From: CAYQQJ01 sp964419935
GTDB taxonomy: Bacteria; Pseudomonadota; Gammaproteobacteria; Pseudomonadales; Cellvibrionaceae
DNA length: 64,000 nt
Direction of reading: 5' to 3'
Assembly (NCBI GenBank): GCA_964419935.1
Contig: CAYQQJ010000013.1
Location: forward strand, 35,637 to 99,636
The translations under genes and the position numbers were made by a program. This document shows, piece after piece, positions 45,926 to 54,907 of the stretch. The notes below the pieces were generated by a model, which worked only from the letters and a program-made list of their open reading frames with translations, searched no databases and had not been told where the DNA came from. Positions within the stretch are counted from its first letter, which is position 1. Every line of letters starts with the position of its first letter.

Positions 45926-46243
45926 ATGAACGATGATACGGACAGCAACAAACCTGAGCTCGCCGCCCTCCAGTGGTTTGAGCAAATGCAGGCCAGGGAT
46001 ATCGGCGAGGCAACTTTCGACGGCCACCGCCGTTGGCTGGAAACACCAGCCAACGCTGAGGCTTACAGGAAAGTCGAGGGGGTTTTTGCGCTTATCCGCA
46101 CCCTTGCAGACAGCCCCGAAATAGCAATTCTCAGCGAAGAAACCAACCGGCGAATCCTTAATCAACCAATAGAAGGCGGTGCCCGGATATCTCAACAAAA
46201 CCCAAATAGCACCGTTAACCCCCCATCCGAGAAACCGAAATGA
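45926..46243 (+). CDS. Minimal FecR N-terminal-domain (DUF4880-like) protein
   Basis: 105 residues from ATG 45926 with AAGGAA upstream. LAALQWFEQMQARDIGEATF, then DGHRRWLETPANAEAYRKVE, match the cytoplasmic anti-sigma N-terminal part of FecR-type regulators. The protein then stops: no transmembrane helix and no periplasmic FecR domain follow, only a short polar tail (ISQQNPNSTVNPPSEKPK). Its TGA overlaps the next ATG by 4 nt, so it is translated with the GH2 enzyme. It could bind the ECF sigma factor encoded at 48.4-48.9 kb; that is inference. Confidence 0.7.
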   Translation: MNDDTDSNKPELAALQWFEQMQARDIGEATFDGHRRWLETPANAEAYRKVEGVFALIRTLADSPEIAILSEETNRRILNQPIEGGARISQQNPNSTVNPPSEKPK

Positions 46244-48120
46244 AACGACTACTTGCAACGATAGCTGTGATGTTAGCCTCCCACGCGTGGGCTGACGCGG
46301 ATTGGAGTCCCGTCGAGGGCTCCATGCTTACCGAGTGGGGTGCGAAAGTTACCCCGGAAAACGCCTGGCGGGAATATCCGCGACCGCAAATGGTGCGCGA
46401 GCAATGGAAGAACCTCAACGGCCTGTGGCACTACGCCATCACCAACCGCGGCGGCGCCCAGCCCGCCAAATGGGTTAACCAGATTCTGGTGCCTTTTGCC
46501 CTGGAGACGCCCTTGTCTGGCGTCGGGCAACGCCTGGACGACAATCAGGCGCTTTGGTACCGACGCACCTTCAAAGCGAAACATGAGCCGAATGGGCGAA
46601 GCCTGCTGCACTTTGAGGGCGTGGATTACGCTTGCCGCGTGTGGGTGAATGGCGAATTCGCGGGCTCCCATGTGGGCGGCAACCTGCCGTTCTATTTCGA
46701 CGTAACGGATTTTATTAAAAAAGGCGACAACGAGATTGTGCTGCGAGTTTTTGACGAAACCGATGCCCACGATCGCTACCAGTTACGTGGCAAACAGCAA
46801 CGCAACAACCAGGGCATCTGGTACACCCCCTCATCCGGTATTTGGCAAACCGTATGGCTTGAAAACGTGCCGGCAACCTACCTGAGTGAGCTCAAAATGA
46901 GCGGCGAGGCCAATGGCCGCCTTTCCGTGCAGGCCACATTAGGTGGCGACCCCATCAAGTCGGCCAGCTTGCGTGTAACGGTATCAGAGGGTGGTGACGA
47001 AATCGCTCGCAAAGTAACACCTCTCACCAACGGAAATATGTCGATCGGCAATGCGACTCTCTGGTCACCCGAGAACCCGCACCTCTATGATCTGGAGATC
47101 GAGCTACTCGACGAAGCCGGCAAACCCATCGACACCGTCGGTTCCTACATCGGCTTTCGCACCATTGGCAAACGCATGGACGATGACGGCAACTGGCGCT
47201 TCACGCTCAACGGCAAGGACATTTTCCACCTCGGACCGCTCGATCAGGGCTGGTGGCCGGATGGCTTTCTCAACCCGCCGTCCGACGACGCCATCGTGTT
47301 CGAAATGGAGTACCTCAAGGATGCGGGTTTCAATATGATCCGCAAGCATAAAAAGGTAGAACCGCGCCGCTACTACTATCACGCGGATCGCATGGGCTTT
47401 CTGGTATGGCAGGATCAGGTATCCGGCGGGGCGGGTCCGAATGAATGGCCCAAATGGAAAAAGCTACGAGCCGACAGCCCGGGCTACAAACCGGACCACG
47501 ACAGAATGTGGAGCCGGGGCGACGACCTGAACGCGGATTGGCCGGATTGGGCGCACCAGCAGTACATGGCAGAGCTTAAAATCATGATCGACACGCTCTA
47601 CAGCCATCCGAGCATCGTCATGTGGACCACATTCAACGAGCGCTGGGGTCAGCACCGTTCCATGGAGGTCGGCCGATGGGCAGAAGCCTATGATCCGACC
47701 CGCTACCTCAACATCGCCAGCGGCGGCAATTTTTTTGAGGTGGGTGATATCGCAGACGAACACAACTACCCCCATCCGGCGTATCCATTGGACAATAAAC
47801 TTTTTGACGATTACGTCAAAGTCATGGGCGAATTCGGCGGGCATGGCTGGCCGGTCAAGGGCCACCTGTGGGATACCAACAAGGAAAACTGGGGCTATGG
47901 CGGCCTGCCGAAAACCCTCGCCGAGTATACGGAGCGCTACCGCGAATCCATGCGCATACTGGGCGAACTGAAACAAAAGGGCATCGCGGCCGGAGTCTAC
48001 ACACAGACAACTGACGTGGAAGGCGAAATCAACGGTCTCATGACCTACGATCGCGAGGTAATCAAGATTCCTGCCGATGAAGTCCGCAGGATCCACGCCG
48101 AAGCCGGGCTGCTCAACTAG
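46240..48120 (+). CDS. Secreted GH2 family glycoside hydrolase
   Basis: 626 residues with a signal peptide (cut after SHAWA). Sugar-binding jelly-roll first (NLNGLWHYAITN, LWYRRTFKAK, HFEGVDYACRVWVNGEFAG), an immunoglobulin-like domain (about 220-310), then the TIM barrel: MIRKHKKVEPRRYYYHADR, acid/base Glu467 in TTFNERWGQH and nucleophile Glu531 in MGEFGGHGW. GH2 covers beta-galactosidases, glucuronidases, mannosidases and others; with GalM and a GalR-like regulator nearby, beta-galactosidase-like activity is plausible but not shown. It is translationally coupled to the FecR-N-like protein. Confidence 0.85.
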   Translation: MKRLLATIAVMLASHAWADADWSPVEGSMLTEWGAKVTPENAWREYPRPQMVREQWKNLNGLWHYAITNRGGAQPAKWVNQILVPFALETPLSGVGQRLDDNQALWYRRTFKAKHEPNGRSLLHFEGVDYACRVWVNGEFAGSHVGGNLPFYFDVTDFIKKGDNEIVLRVFDETDAHDRYQLRGKQQRNNQGIWYTPSSGIWQTVWLENVPATYLSELKMSGEANGRLSVQATLGGDPIKSASLRVTVSEGGDEIARKVTPLTNGNMSIGNATLWSPENPHLYDLEIELLDEAGKPIDTVGSYIGFRTIGKRMDDDGNWRFTLNGKDIFHLGPLDQGWWPDGFLNPPSDDAIVFEMEYLKDAGFNMIRKHKKVEPRRYYYHADRMGFLVWQDQVSGGAGPNEWPKWKKLRADSPGYKPDHDRMWSRGDDLNADWPDWAHQQYMAELKIMIDTLYSHPSIVMWTTFNERWGQHRSMEVGRWAEAYDPTRYLNIASGGNFFEVGDIADEHNYPHPAYPLDNKLFDDYVKVMGEFGGHGWPVKGHLWDTNKENWGYGGLPKTLAEYTERYRESMRILGELKQKGIAAGVYTQTTDVEGEINGLMTYDREVIKIPADEVRRIHAEAGLLN

Positions 48121-48135
48121 CGCGCCCCAAAAAAG

Positions 48136-48178
48136 TGCCGCGGCATCCATCCCTCACAGGGAGGCGCCGCGGCTTTTA
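48136..48178 (+). terminator. Terminator of the GH2 gene
   Basis: GCCGCGGC occurs at both ends of a 21-nt interval (about 48138 and 48167), self-complementary and followed by TTTTAG. No other structure or gene is evident in 48179-48350. Confidence 0.65.
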
Positions 48179-48350
48179 GTGTCAGGTACTCGAAAACTTA
48201 GCGGCAGATCAAGTTCTTCATAAGGTAATCCCCAGGCACTTCGCATAATGCCGTAGGAAGTTCCGGACAATAATGCGTCTGCGCAGGAATGACAGCACTT
48301 GAGTAGGTGCCATTAGGTAACGCTTCACTGTCCCAGAGATAGGAGGAGTG

Positions 48351-48896
48351 CTAATAGCGTAATGCGTCGCCCAGGATACCGAGCGCCTTGGCGGTATGCT
48401 TTTCGACAGCGCGTGTGGAAAGATCCATCAGCTGGGCGATTTCTGCATAAGGGCGATTCTGAATGGCGCGCATAACGAAAATGTCTCGCGTGCGCTCAGG
48501 CAACTTGTCCAGCTCCTGCGTAAGCTGACTCAGGGACTGCTCGGCAATTGCGACGCGTTCTGCAGAGATTTCCAGCCGCGGCTCAGGCGCCTCCTCCAAC
48601 GAGCAGTGCTGACCCTCGCCACGAATGGCGTTGTAGCGCAGATAATCCTTATAGGTATTCGCCGCTACGCGAAAGAGGTAGGAGTCCAGCCTGTCGATTT
48701 GCTCACTCACATTGCGCTTGAGCAGACGCAGAAACACATCCTGCACAAGATCCTCGGCTTCCTCGGAACTGTTGACGCGCTTCAGGAAGTAGTTGCGCAA
48801 TGGAACCTTGTATTCCGCGAATTTGTCTGCAGCCGGAAACGCGCTACGAGTTTTATTGCAATAGGGTTTGCTTGGGGTGCCTTTATTAAAATTCAT
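48351..48896 (-). CDS. ECF RNA polymerase sigma factor (FecI-like)
   Basis: 181 residues. Region 2: YFLKRVNSSEEAEDLVQDVF, with SYLFRVAANTYKDYLRY for -10 recognition. Region 4: LPERTRDIFVMRAIQNRPYA, then IAQLMDLSTRAVEKHTAKAL, an HTH for the -35. FecI-type factors normally pair with a FecR anti-sigma and a TonB receptor with a signalling domain. Here no full-length FecR is adjacent; the only FecR-like piece is the 105-aa protein 2.1 kb away. Its promoter (49054-49082) lies between two GalR-type operators, so sugar-responsive control is likely. Confidence 0.9.
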   Translation of the reverse strand: MNFNKGTPSKPYCNKTRSAFPAADKFAEYKVPLRNYFLKRVNSSEEAEDLVQDVFLRLLKRNVSEQIDRLDSYLFRVAANTYKDYLRYNAIRGEGQHCSLEEAPEPRLEISAERVAIAEQSLSQLTQELDKLPERTRDIFVMRAIQNRPYAEIAQLMDLSTRAVEKHTAKALGILGDALRY

Positions 48897-49038
48897 GTTG
48901 GCCCACCTCGGTACTTAAGTCAGGAGTCTGACGACTTTCTAGACGAGATGCCTGCTAATACATCCGTCTAATTACAGACGCCCTCATGAAGGCTGACACG
49001 CACAAATCGATTCTTCATACCAGCCACGCCAACCAGAA

Positions 49039-49053
49039 TGTAAACGTTATACC
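49039..49053. promoter_or_regulatory. GalR-type operator, proximal site of ECF sigma promoter
   Basis: TGTAAACGTTATACC, identical to 36606-36620 and again directly next to the -10 box. Confidence 0.7.
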
Positions 49054-49082
49054 AGCATACAACCCAACTTCTGGCCTGTCAA
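49054..49082 (-). promoter_or_regulatory. sigma70 promoter of the ECF sigma gene
   Basis: Minus strand TTGACA (49082-49077), 17 nt, TATGCT (49059-49054). Spacing and flanking bases match the promoter at 36622-36650. Confidence 0.7.
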
Positions 49083-49094
49083 ACCACCAAAAAA

Positions 49095-49108
49095 TGTAAC
49101 CGTTTACC
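49095..49108. promoter_or_regulatory. GalR-type operator, distal site of ECF sigma promoter
   Basis: TGTAACCGTTTACC; its centre is 56 bp from the proximal site, as in the TonB receptor promoter. Confidence 0.7.
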
Positions 49109-49126
49109 CTTTGCTCTCGCAAATTT

Positions 49127-49208
49127 GTAGCCTGGATGGAGTGCAACGCAATCCGGGGAGGACCAACCGCTGACGGCCCCGGATTCCATTGCACTCCATC
49201 CAGGCTAC
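49127..49208. repeat. Long palindromic repeat (GTAGCCTGGATG type), second copy
   Basis: GTAGCCTGGATGGAGTGCAA at 49127 mirrors TTGCACTCCATCCAGGCTAC ending at 49208; the arms continue through CGCAATCCGGGG and CCCCGGATTCCA. Same family as 9073-9164, with the inner arm bases changed on both sides. It lies in the gap before mrpA; 49209-49441 shows nothing else assignable. Confidence 0.75.
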
Positions 49209-49441
49209 GATACCGCCAACCAAAGCCGATCCGCGTTGCGTTTGACCGGTTTACCGGTGGCCTGGGCTTTTCGCTGCTTATAGTTGTTCGTTATAGTAGC
49301 TCGCTGCTAACTCCTGTTAGTTCTGGGGAAGCAAGCCCCCGCATAAACAGGCTCCCAATGGCAGTGCGCGAAATTTTCCCGTAAATTGCTTATCTACATA
49401 GAGGCATCTCATCCACAGCCGTAGAGGTAACCCGGCCAATC

Positions 49442-52363
49442 ATGTCCGCCAGCATTCTGTTGTTCATACTACTGCTACCCTTCGCCGGCAGCTTTGCGGC
49501 GGTATTCCTGCGCGCCAATGCGCGCAATGCCGAAGCCTGGCTGGCAGGTACGGTGGCGTTATGTGGACTGATTGCCGCCGGGTACGTCTACCCGACCATT
49601 GCTGCCGGGGAAATCATTCGCTACCACGCGGACTGGCTGCCCGGTCAGGGGCTCGACTTTTCCCTGCGCATGGACGGCTTTGCCTGGATGTTTACCATGT
49701 TGGTGTGCGGCATCGGCCTGCTGGTGGTGCTCTACGCCCGCTACTACATGTCCGCCAACGACCCCGTGCCACGCTTCTTTTCATTTCTGCTGGGCTTCAT
49801 GGGCAGCATGCTGGGTATTGTGCTGTCGGGCAACCTGATTCAGATGGTGTTTTTCTGGGAGCTCACCAGTCTGTTTTCCTTTCTGCTGATCGGCTACTGG
49901 CACCACAACGCCAAGGCGCGGGATGGTGCCCGCATTGCGTTGACGGTAACCGGCACCGGCGGCTTGTGTCTGTTTGTTGGCGTGCTGCTGCTGGGGCATA
50001 TTGTTGGCAGTTACGATCTTGATGTGGTGCTGGCGGCCGGTGCCGAGATTCGCAACCATTCACTGTATTTGCCGACGCTGATACTGATTCTGCTCGGCGC
50101 TCTCACCAAAAGCGCCCAATTTCCCTTCCACTTCTGGCTTCCCCAGGCCATGGCGGCGCCCACCCCCGTTTCCGCCTATCTGCATTCCGCAACCATGGTG
50201 AAGGCCGGCGTTTTTCTGCTGGCGCGGCTGTGGCCGGTGCTTTCCGGCACGGATGCCTGGTTCTGGATTGTCGGCAGCATCGGCCTGTTTACATTTCTGT
50301 TCGCGGCCTTTTGCGCGATGTTCCAGCAGGATCTGAAAGGCATTCTGGCCTACTCCACCATCAGTCACCTGGGCTTGATTACGCTGCTGCTCGGCCTGGA
50401 TACGCCGCTGGCCACCGTGGCTGCCATTTTTCACATGATGAACCACGCAACCTTCAAAGCCTCGCTGTTTATGGCGGCGGGGATTATCGACCATGAAACC
50501 GGCACGCGGGATTTGCGGCGCCTGAGCGGCCTGTACCGGTTTATGCCAATCACCGCCACCCTGGCCATGGTAGCGGCGGCGTCCATGGCCGGTGTGCCGC
50601 TGCTCAATGGCTTTCTTTCCAAGGAGATGTTCTTTGCGGAAACCATTGCCCTGCACAAGGACTCACTGCTGGATACGGCGCTGCCTTACATTGCCACCCT
50701 GGCGGGTGCATTCAGTGTTATTTATTCCCTGCGCTTCATCCGCGATGTGTTCTTCGGCCCAACGGCCACGGATTTGCCGCGACCACCCCATGAGCCGCCG
50801 CGCTGGATGCTGCTGCCCATCGCGATACTGGTGCTGGGTTGTCTGATCGTCGGCATGGTGCCTTCACGCACCATCGGCCCGTTCTTGAACACCGCCGTCA
50901 CCGCTGTACTCGGGCCGGCCACGCCGGTTTATAGCCTCACCGTCTGGCACGGTGTCACGTTGCCCCTGTTCATGAGCGTACTCGCACTGGCAGGCGGCGT
51001 GGCGGGTTATTTTGCCCTGCGCCGTCATTTGGCACATATGGAGAACCCACCCTGGTTCGGCCACCTCAGCAGCCAGGGCCTGTTCGACCGTTTGATGGTT
51101 TTCCTGTCCTGGCGGATGGCAAAATCCGGAGAGCACTGGCTGGGCACCCAGCGTTTGCAGCCGCAATTGCGGCTATTGGTCTGCGCGGGGCTGGTGGCCG
51201 GTATTTTGCCGTTCATGAACATGACACTCTTCAAACAGCCGCCGACACTGCAGGGCATTGATTGGGCGTTTTTGCTGGTGTGGGTGGTGGGTATCGCCTG
51301 TGCCCTGGGCGCCGCGCGTCAGGCCAAGTACCACCGACTGGCGGCATTGATGCTCATGGGCGGCGCCGGCCTTGCCACCAGTATCACCTTTGTCTGGTTC
51401 TCCGCACCGGACCTGGCGCTTACCCAGCTGTTGGTGGAAATTGTTACCACCGTTTTGATTTTGCTGGGGCTGCGCTGGCTACCGAAGCGGTTCGAGAGTA
51501 TGAAGCCCAGCGCCCGACGACCAGCCAAAACCCAGGCGCGGCGCCTGCTGGACTTGCTGATTGCGCTGACAGTCGGCGTATGCGTCGCCATTCTGGCGTT
51601 CGCTGTAATGACCCGGCCCCCGCCGGACAGCATCTCCAGTTGGTTCCTTGATCTCGCCTACACCGAGGGTGGCGGCAAGAACGTGGTCAACGTGATTCTG
51701 GTGGATTTCCGCGCGTTCGATACCCTTGGTGAGATCACCGTTCTGGGCATTGTTGCCCTGACGGTTTTCGCCCTGCTGCGCCGCTTCCGGCCGGCGCCGG
51801 ACAATGCCGATCGCCCGCATCAACAACTGGTGCAACAAAGCCAGGACGACCAGCGCAGCGACGGCCGCAAGAATGCCATGTTGGTGGATACCATGCTGGT
51901 GCCGGCGCTGATTATGCGGTTGCTGTTCCCGGTTATTGCCACCCTGGCTATTTACCTGTTCATGCGTGGGCACGACCTCCCCGGCGGTGGCTTTGTCGCC
52001 GGGCTGACGCTGTCCATCGGCGTAATTCTGCAATACATGGCCGGGGGCACTCGCTGGGTGGAGGCGCGGCTGGCGATACATCCAGCCCGGTGGATGGGCC
52101 TCGGCCTGTTGTTTGCGGTGGCTACCGGTATGGGCGCCTGGCTGTTCGGCTACCCCTTCCTGACTACGGCGTTTACCTACGTCGAGCTGCCGCTGTTTGG
52201 CAAAATACCGCTGGCCACAGCGCTGATATTCGACCTGGGCGTATTCACCCTGGTGGTGGGTGCCACGGTGCTGCTGTTGATTGCACTGGCGCACCAGTCC
52301 ATCCGCAGTCATCGCCCGACCAAGATCGACATTCCCGTTTACGAACACGAGAGAGAACATTAA
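49442..52363 (+). CDS. mrpA: Mrp Na+(K+)/H+ antiporter subunit A (fused A+B)
   Basis: 973 residues, almost wholly membrane-spanning. The N-terminal 650 residues are the complex-I NuoL-like domain (FFWELTSLFSFLLIGYWHHN, GALTKSAQFPFHFWLPQAMA with the conserved Lys, MAAPTPVSAYLHSATMVKAG). The C-terminal part (FRAFDTLGEITVLGIVALTV; LFMRGHDLPGGGFVAGL) is the MrpB-type domain, so no separate mrpB exists. The Mrp complex exchanges Na+ (or K+) for H+ in the inner membrane, important for salt and alkali tolerance in marine bacteria. Its stop shares one base with the mrpC ATG (TAATG). Confidence 0.95.
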   Translation: MSASILLFILLLPFAGSFAAVFLRANARNAEAWLAGTVALCGLIAAGYVYPTIAAGEIIRYHADWLPGQGLDFSLRMDGFAWMFTMLVCGIGLLVVLYARYYMSANDPVPRFFSFLLGFMGSMLGIVLSGNLIQMVFFWELTSLFSFLLIGYWHHNAKARDGARIALTVTGTGGLCLFVGVLLLGHIVGSYDLDVVLAAGAEIRNHSLYLPTLILILLGALTKSAQFPFHFWLPQAMAAPTPVSAYLHSATMVKAGVFLLARLWPVLSGTDAWFWIVGSIGLFTFLFAAFCAMFQQDLKGILAYSTISHLGLITLLLGLDTPLATVAAIFHMMNHATFKASLFMAAGIIDHETGTRDLRRLSGLYRFMPITATLAMVAAASMAGVPLLNGFLSKEMFFAETIALHKDSLLDTALPYIATLAGAFSVIYSLRFIRDVFFGPTATDLPRPPHEPPRWMLLPIAILVLGCLIVGMVPSRTIGPFLNTAVTAVLGPATPVYSLTVWHGVTLPLFMSVLALAGGVAGYFALRRHLAHMENPPWFGHLSSQGLFDRLMVFLSWRMAKSGEHWLGTQRLQPQLRLLVCAGLVAGILPFMNMTLFKQPPTLQGIDWAFLLVWVVGIACALGAARQAKYHRLAALMLMGGAGLATSITFVWFSAPDLALTQLLVEIVTTVLILLGLRWLPKRFESMKPSARRPAKTQARRLLDLLIALTVGVCVAILAFAVMTRPPPDSISSWFLDLAYTEGGGKNVVNVILVDFRAFDTLGEITVLGIVALTVFALLRRFRPAPDNADRPHQQLVQQSQDDQRSDGRKNAMLVDTMLVPALIMRLLFPVIATLAIYLFMRGHDLPGGGFVAGLTLSIGVILQYMAGGTRWVEARLAIHPARWMGLGLLFAVATGMGAWLFGYPFLTTAFTYVELPLFGKIPLATALIFDLGVFTLVVGATVLLLIALAHQSIRSHRPTKIDIPVYEHEREH

Positions 52364-52704
52364 TGGAGCTGATACTTGCCATTGCTATCGGCGTTCTGGC
52401 CGGGTCCGGCGTGTGGCTGTTACTGCGGCCTCGCACGTTTCAGGTCATCATTGGCCTGTCGCTGGTATCCTATGCCGTAAACCTGTTCATCTTCAGCATG
52501 GGCCGCTTGACCATGAATGCGCCGCCGGTGCTGGACGCAGTCACCGATGATCTCAGCCAGTACACGGACCCACTGCCCCAGGCTCTGGTGCTGACGGCGA
52601 TTGTCATCGGCTTTGCGATGACGGCCCTGTTTCTGGTGGTCATGCTCGCCAACCGCGGGCTCACCGGTACCGACCATGTTGACGGCCGCGGAGACCATTC
52701 GTGA
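52363..52704 (+). CDS. mrpC: Mrp antiporter subunit C
   Basis: 113 residues, NuoK-like with three membrane segments. GSGVWLLLRPRTFQVIIGLS, LVSYAVNLFIFSMG and DPLPQALVLTAIVIGFAMTA are the MrpC hallmarks. Start ATG 52363 (MELILAIAIG) overlaps the mrpA stop by one base; the open frame extends further upstream but only inside mrpA. Its end overlaps the mrpD GTG. Confidence 0.95.
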   Translation: MELILAIAIGVLAGSGVWLLLRPRTFQVIIGLSLVSYAVNLFIFSMGRLTMNAPPVLDAVTDDLSQYTDPLPQALVLTAIVIGFAMTALFLVVMLANRGLTGTDHVDGRGDHS

Positions 52705-54422
52705 GCGACTGGTACACTCTATTGGCTACCACGCAATTGGCTGCGAACCCGCTGATTAATCACCTGCTGATTCTTCCGGTAATTCTGCCGCTGATCGCGG
52801 GCATGCTGATGCTTCTGCTAGAAGCCCGTGGCCGACGATTGAAGGTGGCGATCACGCTGATGACCACCCTGTCGCTGCTGGTGGTGTCGGTGGTATTGCT
52901 GTTGTTGGCGGATGCCGAGGGACAAGCCGGCACCTTGTCCAGCGTCTACCTGTTGGGCAACTGGTCGGTGACCTTCGGCATAGTGCTGGTGCTGGACCCA
53001 TTGTCCGCTCTCATGCTGGTGCTCACCAGTATTCTCGCGCTGACATCGCTGGTCTACTCTCTGGCCCGTTGGCACAACGCGGGCGTGTATTTTCACCCGC
53101 TGTTCCAGTTTTTGCTGATGGGCCTCAACGGCACCTTTCTCACCGGGGATATTTTCAACCTGTTTGTGTTTTTTGAAGTGATGCTGGCGGCCTCCTACGG
53201 GCTGTTGCTGCACGGTTCAGGAGCGCGACGGGTGAAGGCCGGCATGCATTACATTGCCATCAATCTGGCCACCTCGTTTTTGTTCCTGATTGGCGTCAGC
53301 CTGATCTATGGCGTCACCGGCACCCTGAACATGGCGGACCTCGCCGTACGCGTGGCGCTACTGACACCAGACGATCGGCTGTTGCTGGAAGCCGGCGCGG
53401 CCATTCTGGGCGTGGCTTTCCTGGTCAAGGCCGGCATCTGGCCGCTCAGCTTCTGGCTGCCCACAGCCTACACCGCAGCCACGCCACCGGTTGTCGCCAT
53501 GTTCGCGATTATGAGCAAGGTGGGCATCTATATCGTGTTGCGCTTGTGGCTGCTGGTGTTCGGCGACGCCGCCGGTGATTCTGCTCAGTTCGCCAGCGAC
53601 TGGCTGTTTTACGGCGGCATCGCCACCATCACCTTTGGCATGATCTGCGTATTGGCGTCTCAGGATACCGCGCGACTGGCCAGCTTCTCCGTACTGGTTT
53701 CATCCGGCACTTTATTGGCCGCCGCCAGCTTCAATCAGATTTCGGTCACGGCAGGCGCCCTGTTTTATCTGGTGAGTTCAACTCTGACCCTCAGCGCCTT
53801 TTATTTGCTGATTCCCCTGGTTGAGCGCGGTCGCGCGGCCGGCGCGGACATATTTGCCGTAACCCGGGAAGCCTTCGGCTTGGCAGACGATGATGACGCC
53901 GAACAGGAAGACGAGGTCGGCGTCGCCGTTCCCGCGATGCTGGCTCTGCTGGGCGTCGCGTTTCTCGCGTGCGCGGTACTCTTGGCCGGGCTGCCGCCAC
54001 TGTCGGGTTTTCTGTCCAAGTTTGCGCTCATGACCGGTTTGCTCAACCCGCTCGGCATGGGCGAGGAGCATTCCATCGGCTTTGCCGCGTGGTTGTTTGT
54101 GGCGCTGCTGATTATCTCCGGGCTGGCCGCGTTAATTGCTATGACCCGCGCGGGCATGCGGCATTTCTGGCCGGACTTTGAGCGGCAGGTTCCCCGCGTC
54201 AGCGCGCTGGAAATGACGCCGGTTGCCGCCCTGCTGTTTCTCTGTGCGCTGCTGACATTTCAGGCAGGCCCGGTAATGCGCTACATGGAGGGCGCAGCGC
54301 AAGTACTGCATCAACCGGCTTATTATATTGAGGGCGTAAAGACATCAGCCCCAGTTCAGCGACTTGCCGAAGCTGACTCTGAAGCTGCATTGGAACTGGC
54401 CGGGGAGAAGGCGCAGCCATGA
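52701..54422 (+). CDS. mrpD: Mrp antiporter subunit D
   Basis: 573 residues, NuoN/NuoM-like with about 14 membrane segments. GDIFNLFVFFEVMLAASYGL holds the conserved Glu, VKAGIWPLSFWLPTAYTAAT the proton-channel Lys, and LAGLPPLSGFLSKFALM a late signature. It begins with GTG in a GTGA overlap with mrpC and ends in an ATGA overlap with mrpE. An acidic insert (DDDDAEQEDEVG near residue 395) lies in a loop. Confidence 0.95.
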   Translation: MSDWYTLLATTQLAANPLINHLLILPVILPLIAGMLMLLLEARGRRLKVAITLMTTLSLLVVSVVLLLLADAEGQAGTLSSVYLLGNWSVTFGIVLVLDPLSALMLVLTSILALTSLVYSLARWHNAGVYFHPLFQFLLMGLNGTFLTGDIFNLFVFFEVMLAASYGLLLHGSGARRVKAGMHYIAINLATSFLFLIGVSLIYGVTGTLNMADLAVRVALLTPDDRLLLEAGAAILGVAFLVKAGIWPLSFWLPTAYTAATPPVVAMFAIMSKVGIYIVLRLWLLVFGDAAGDSAQFASDWLFYGGIATITFGMICVLASQDTARLASFSVLVSSGTLLAAASFNQISVTAGALFYLVSSTLTLSAFYLLIPLVERGRAAGADIFAVTREAFGLADDDDAEQEDEVGVAVPAMLALLGVAFLACAVLLAGLPPLSGFLSKFALMTGLLNPLGMGEEHSIGFAAWLFVALLIISGLAALIAMTRAGMRHFWPDFERQVPRVSALEMTPVAALLFLCALLTFQAGPVMRYMEGAAQVLHQPAYYIEGVKTSAPVQRLAEADSEAALELAGEKAQP

Positions 54423-54907
54423 AAAATTCACTGCCTTATATTCTGAGTGTCACTGGGCTGGTGCTCTTCTGGCTGATACTGCAGCAATCCATTTCGCCCG
54501 GTCACATAGTGCTCGCCATCGGTATTGCGCTGTTTATTTCCCTGGCGCTGCTTAAGCTGGACCTGCCGCCTGGGCGACTGCGTCGTCCATTGGCATTGGT
54601 GAAACTGGCCGGTTTGGTGTTGTACGATATTGTTCGCTCCAACATCGCAGTTGCGCGCATTGTTTTGCGGTTGCGGACGGAACATAAAAATTCGGAATTC
54701 ATGAACATACCGCTGGAGTTGACCTCACCCTACGGCTTGGCTTTACTCGGGATCATAGTTACTTCCACACCCGGCACGCTGTGGGTCAACTTCGACTCCA
54801 GTCGTGGCATGTTGACACTTCATGTGCTGGACCTGATCGATGAAGACGCCTGGATTGCAATCATCAAAGGCCGTTACGAGCGATTGCTGCTGGAGGCATT
54901 TGAATGA
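54419..54907 (+). CDS. mrpE: Mrp antiporter subunit E
   Basis: 162 residues. Two N-terminal membrane helices, LVLYDIVRSNIAVARIVL, and TPGTLWVNFDSSRGMLTLHV are the MrpE signature. Four-base ATGA overlaps at both ends. Confidence 0.93.
   Translation: MKNSLPYILSVTGLVLFWLILQQSISPGHIVLAIGIALFISLALLKLDLPPGRLRRPLALVKLAGLVLYDIVRSNIAVARIVLRLRTEHKNSEFMNIPLELTSPYGLALLGIIVTSTPGTLWVNFDSSRGMLTLHVLDLIDEDAWIAIIKGRYERLLLEAFE

Noticed and set aside
23909..48896. Genomic island or prophage
   Set aside because: No integrase, transposase, att-like repeats or phage genes are visible; the only tRNA gene (17642) is not at the border of the locus.
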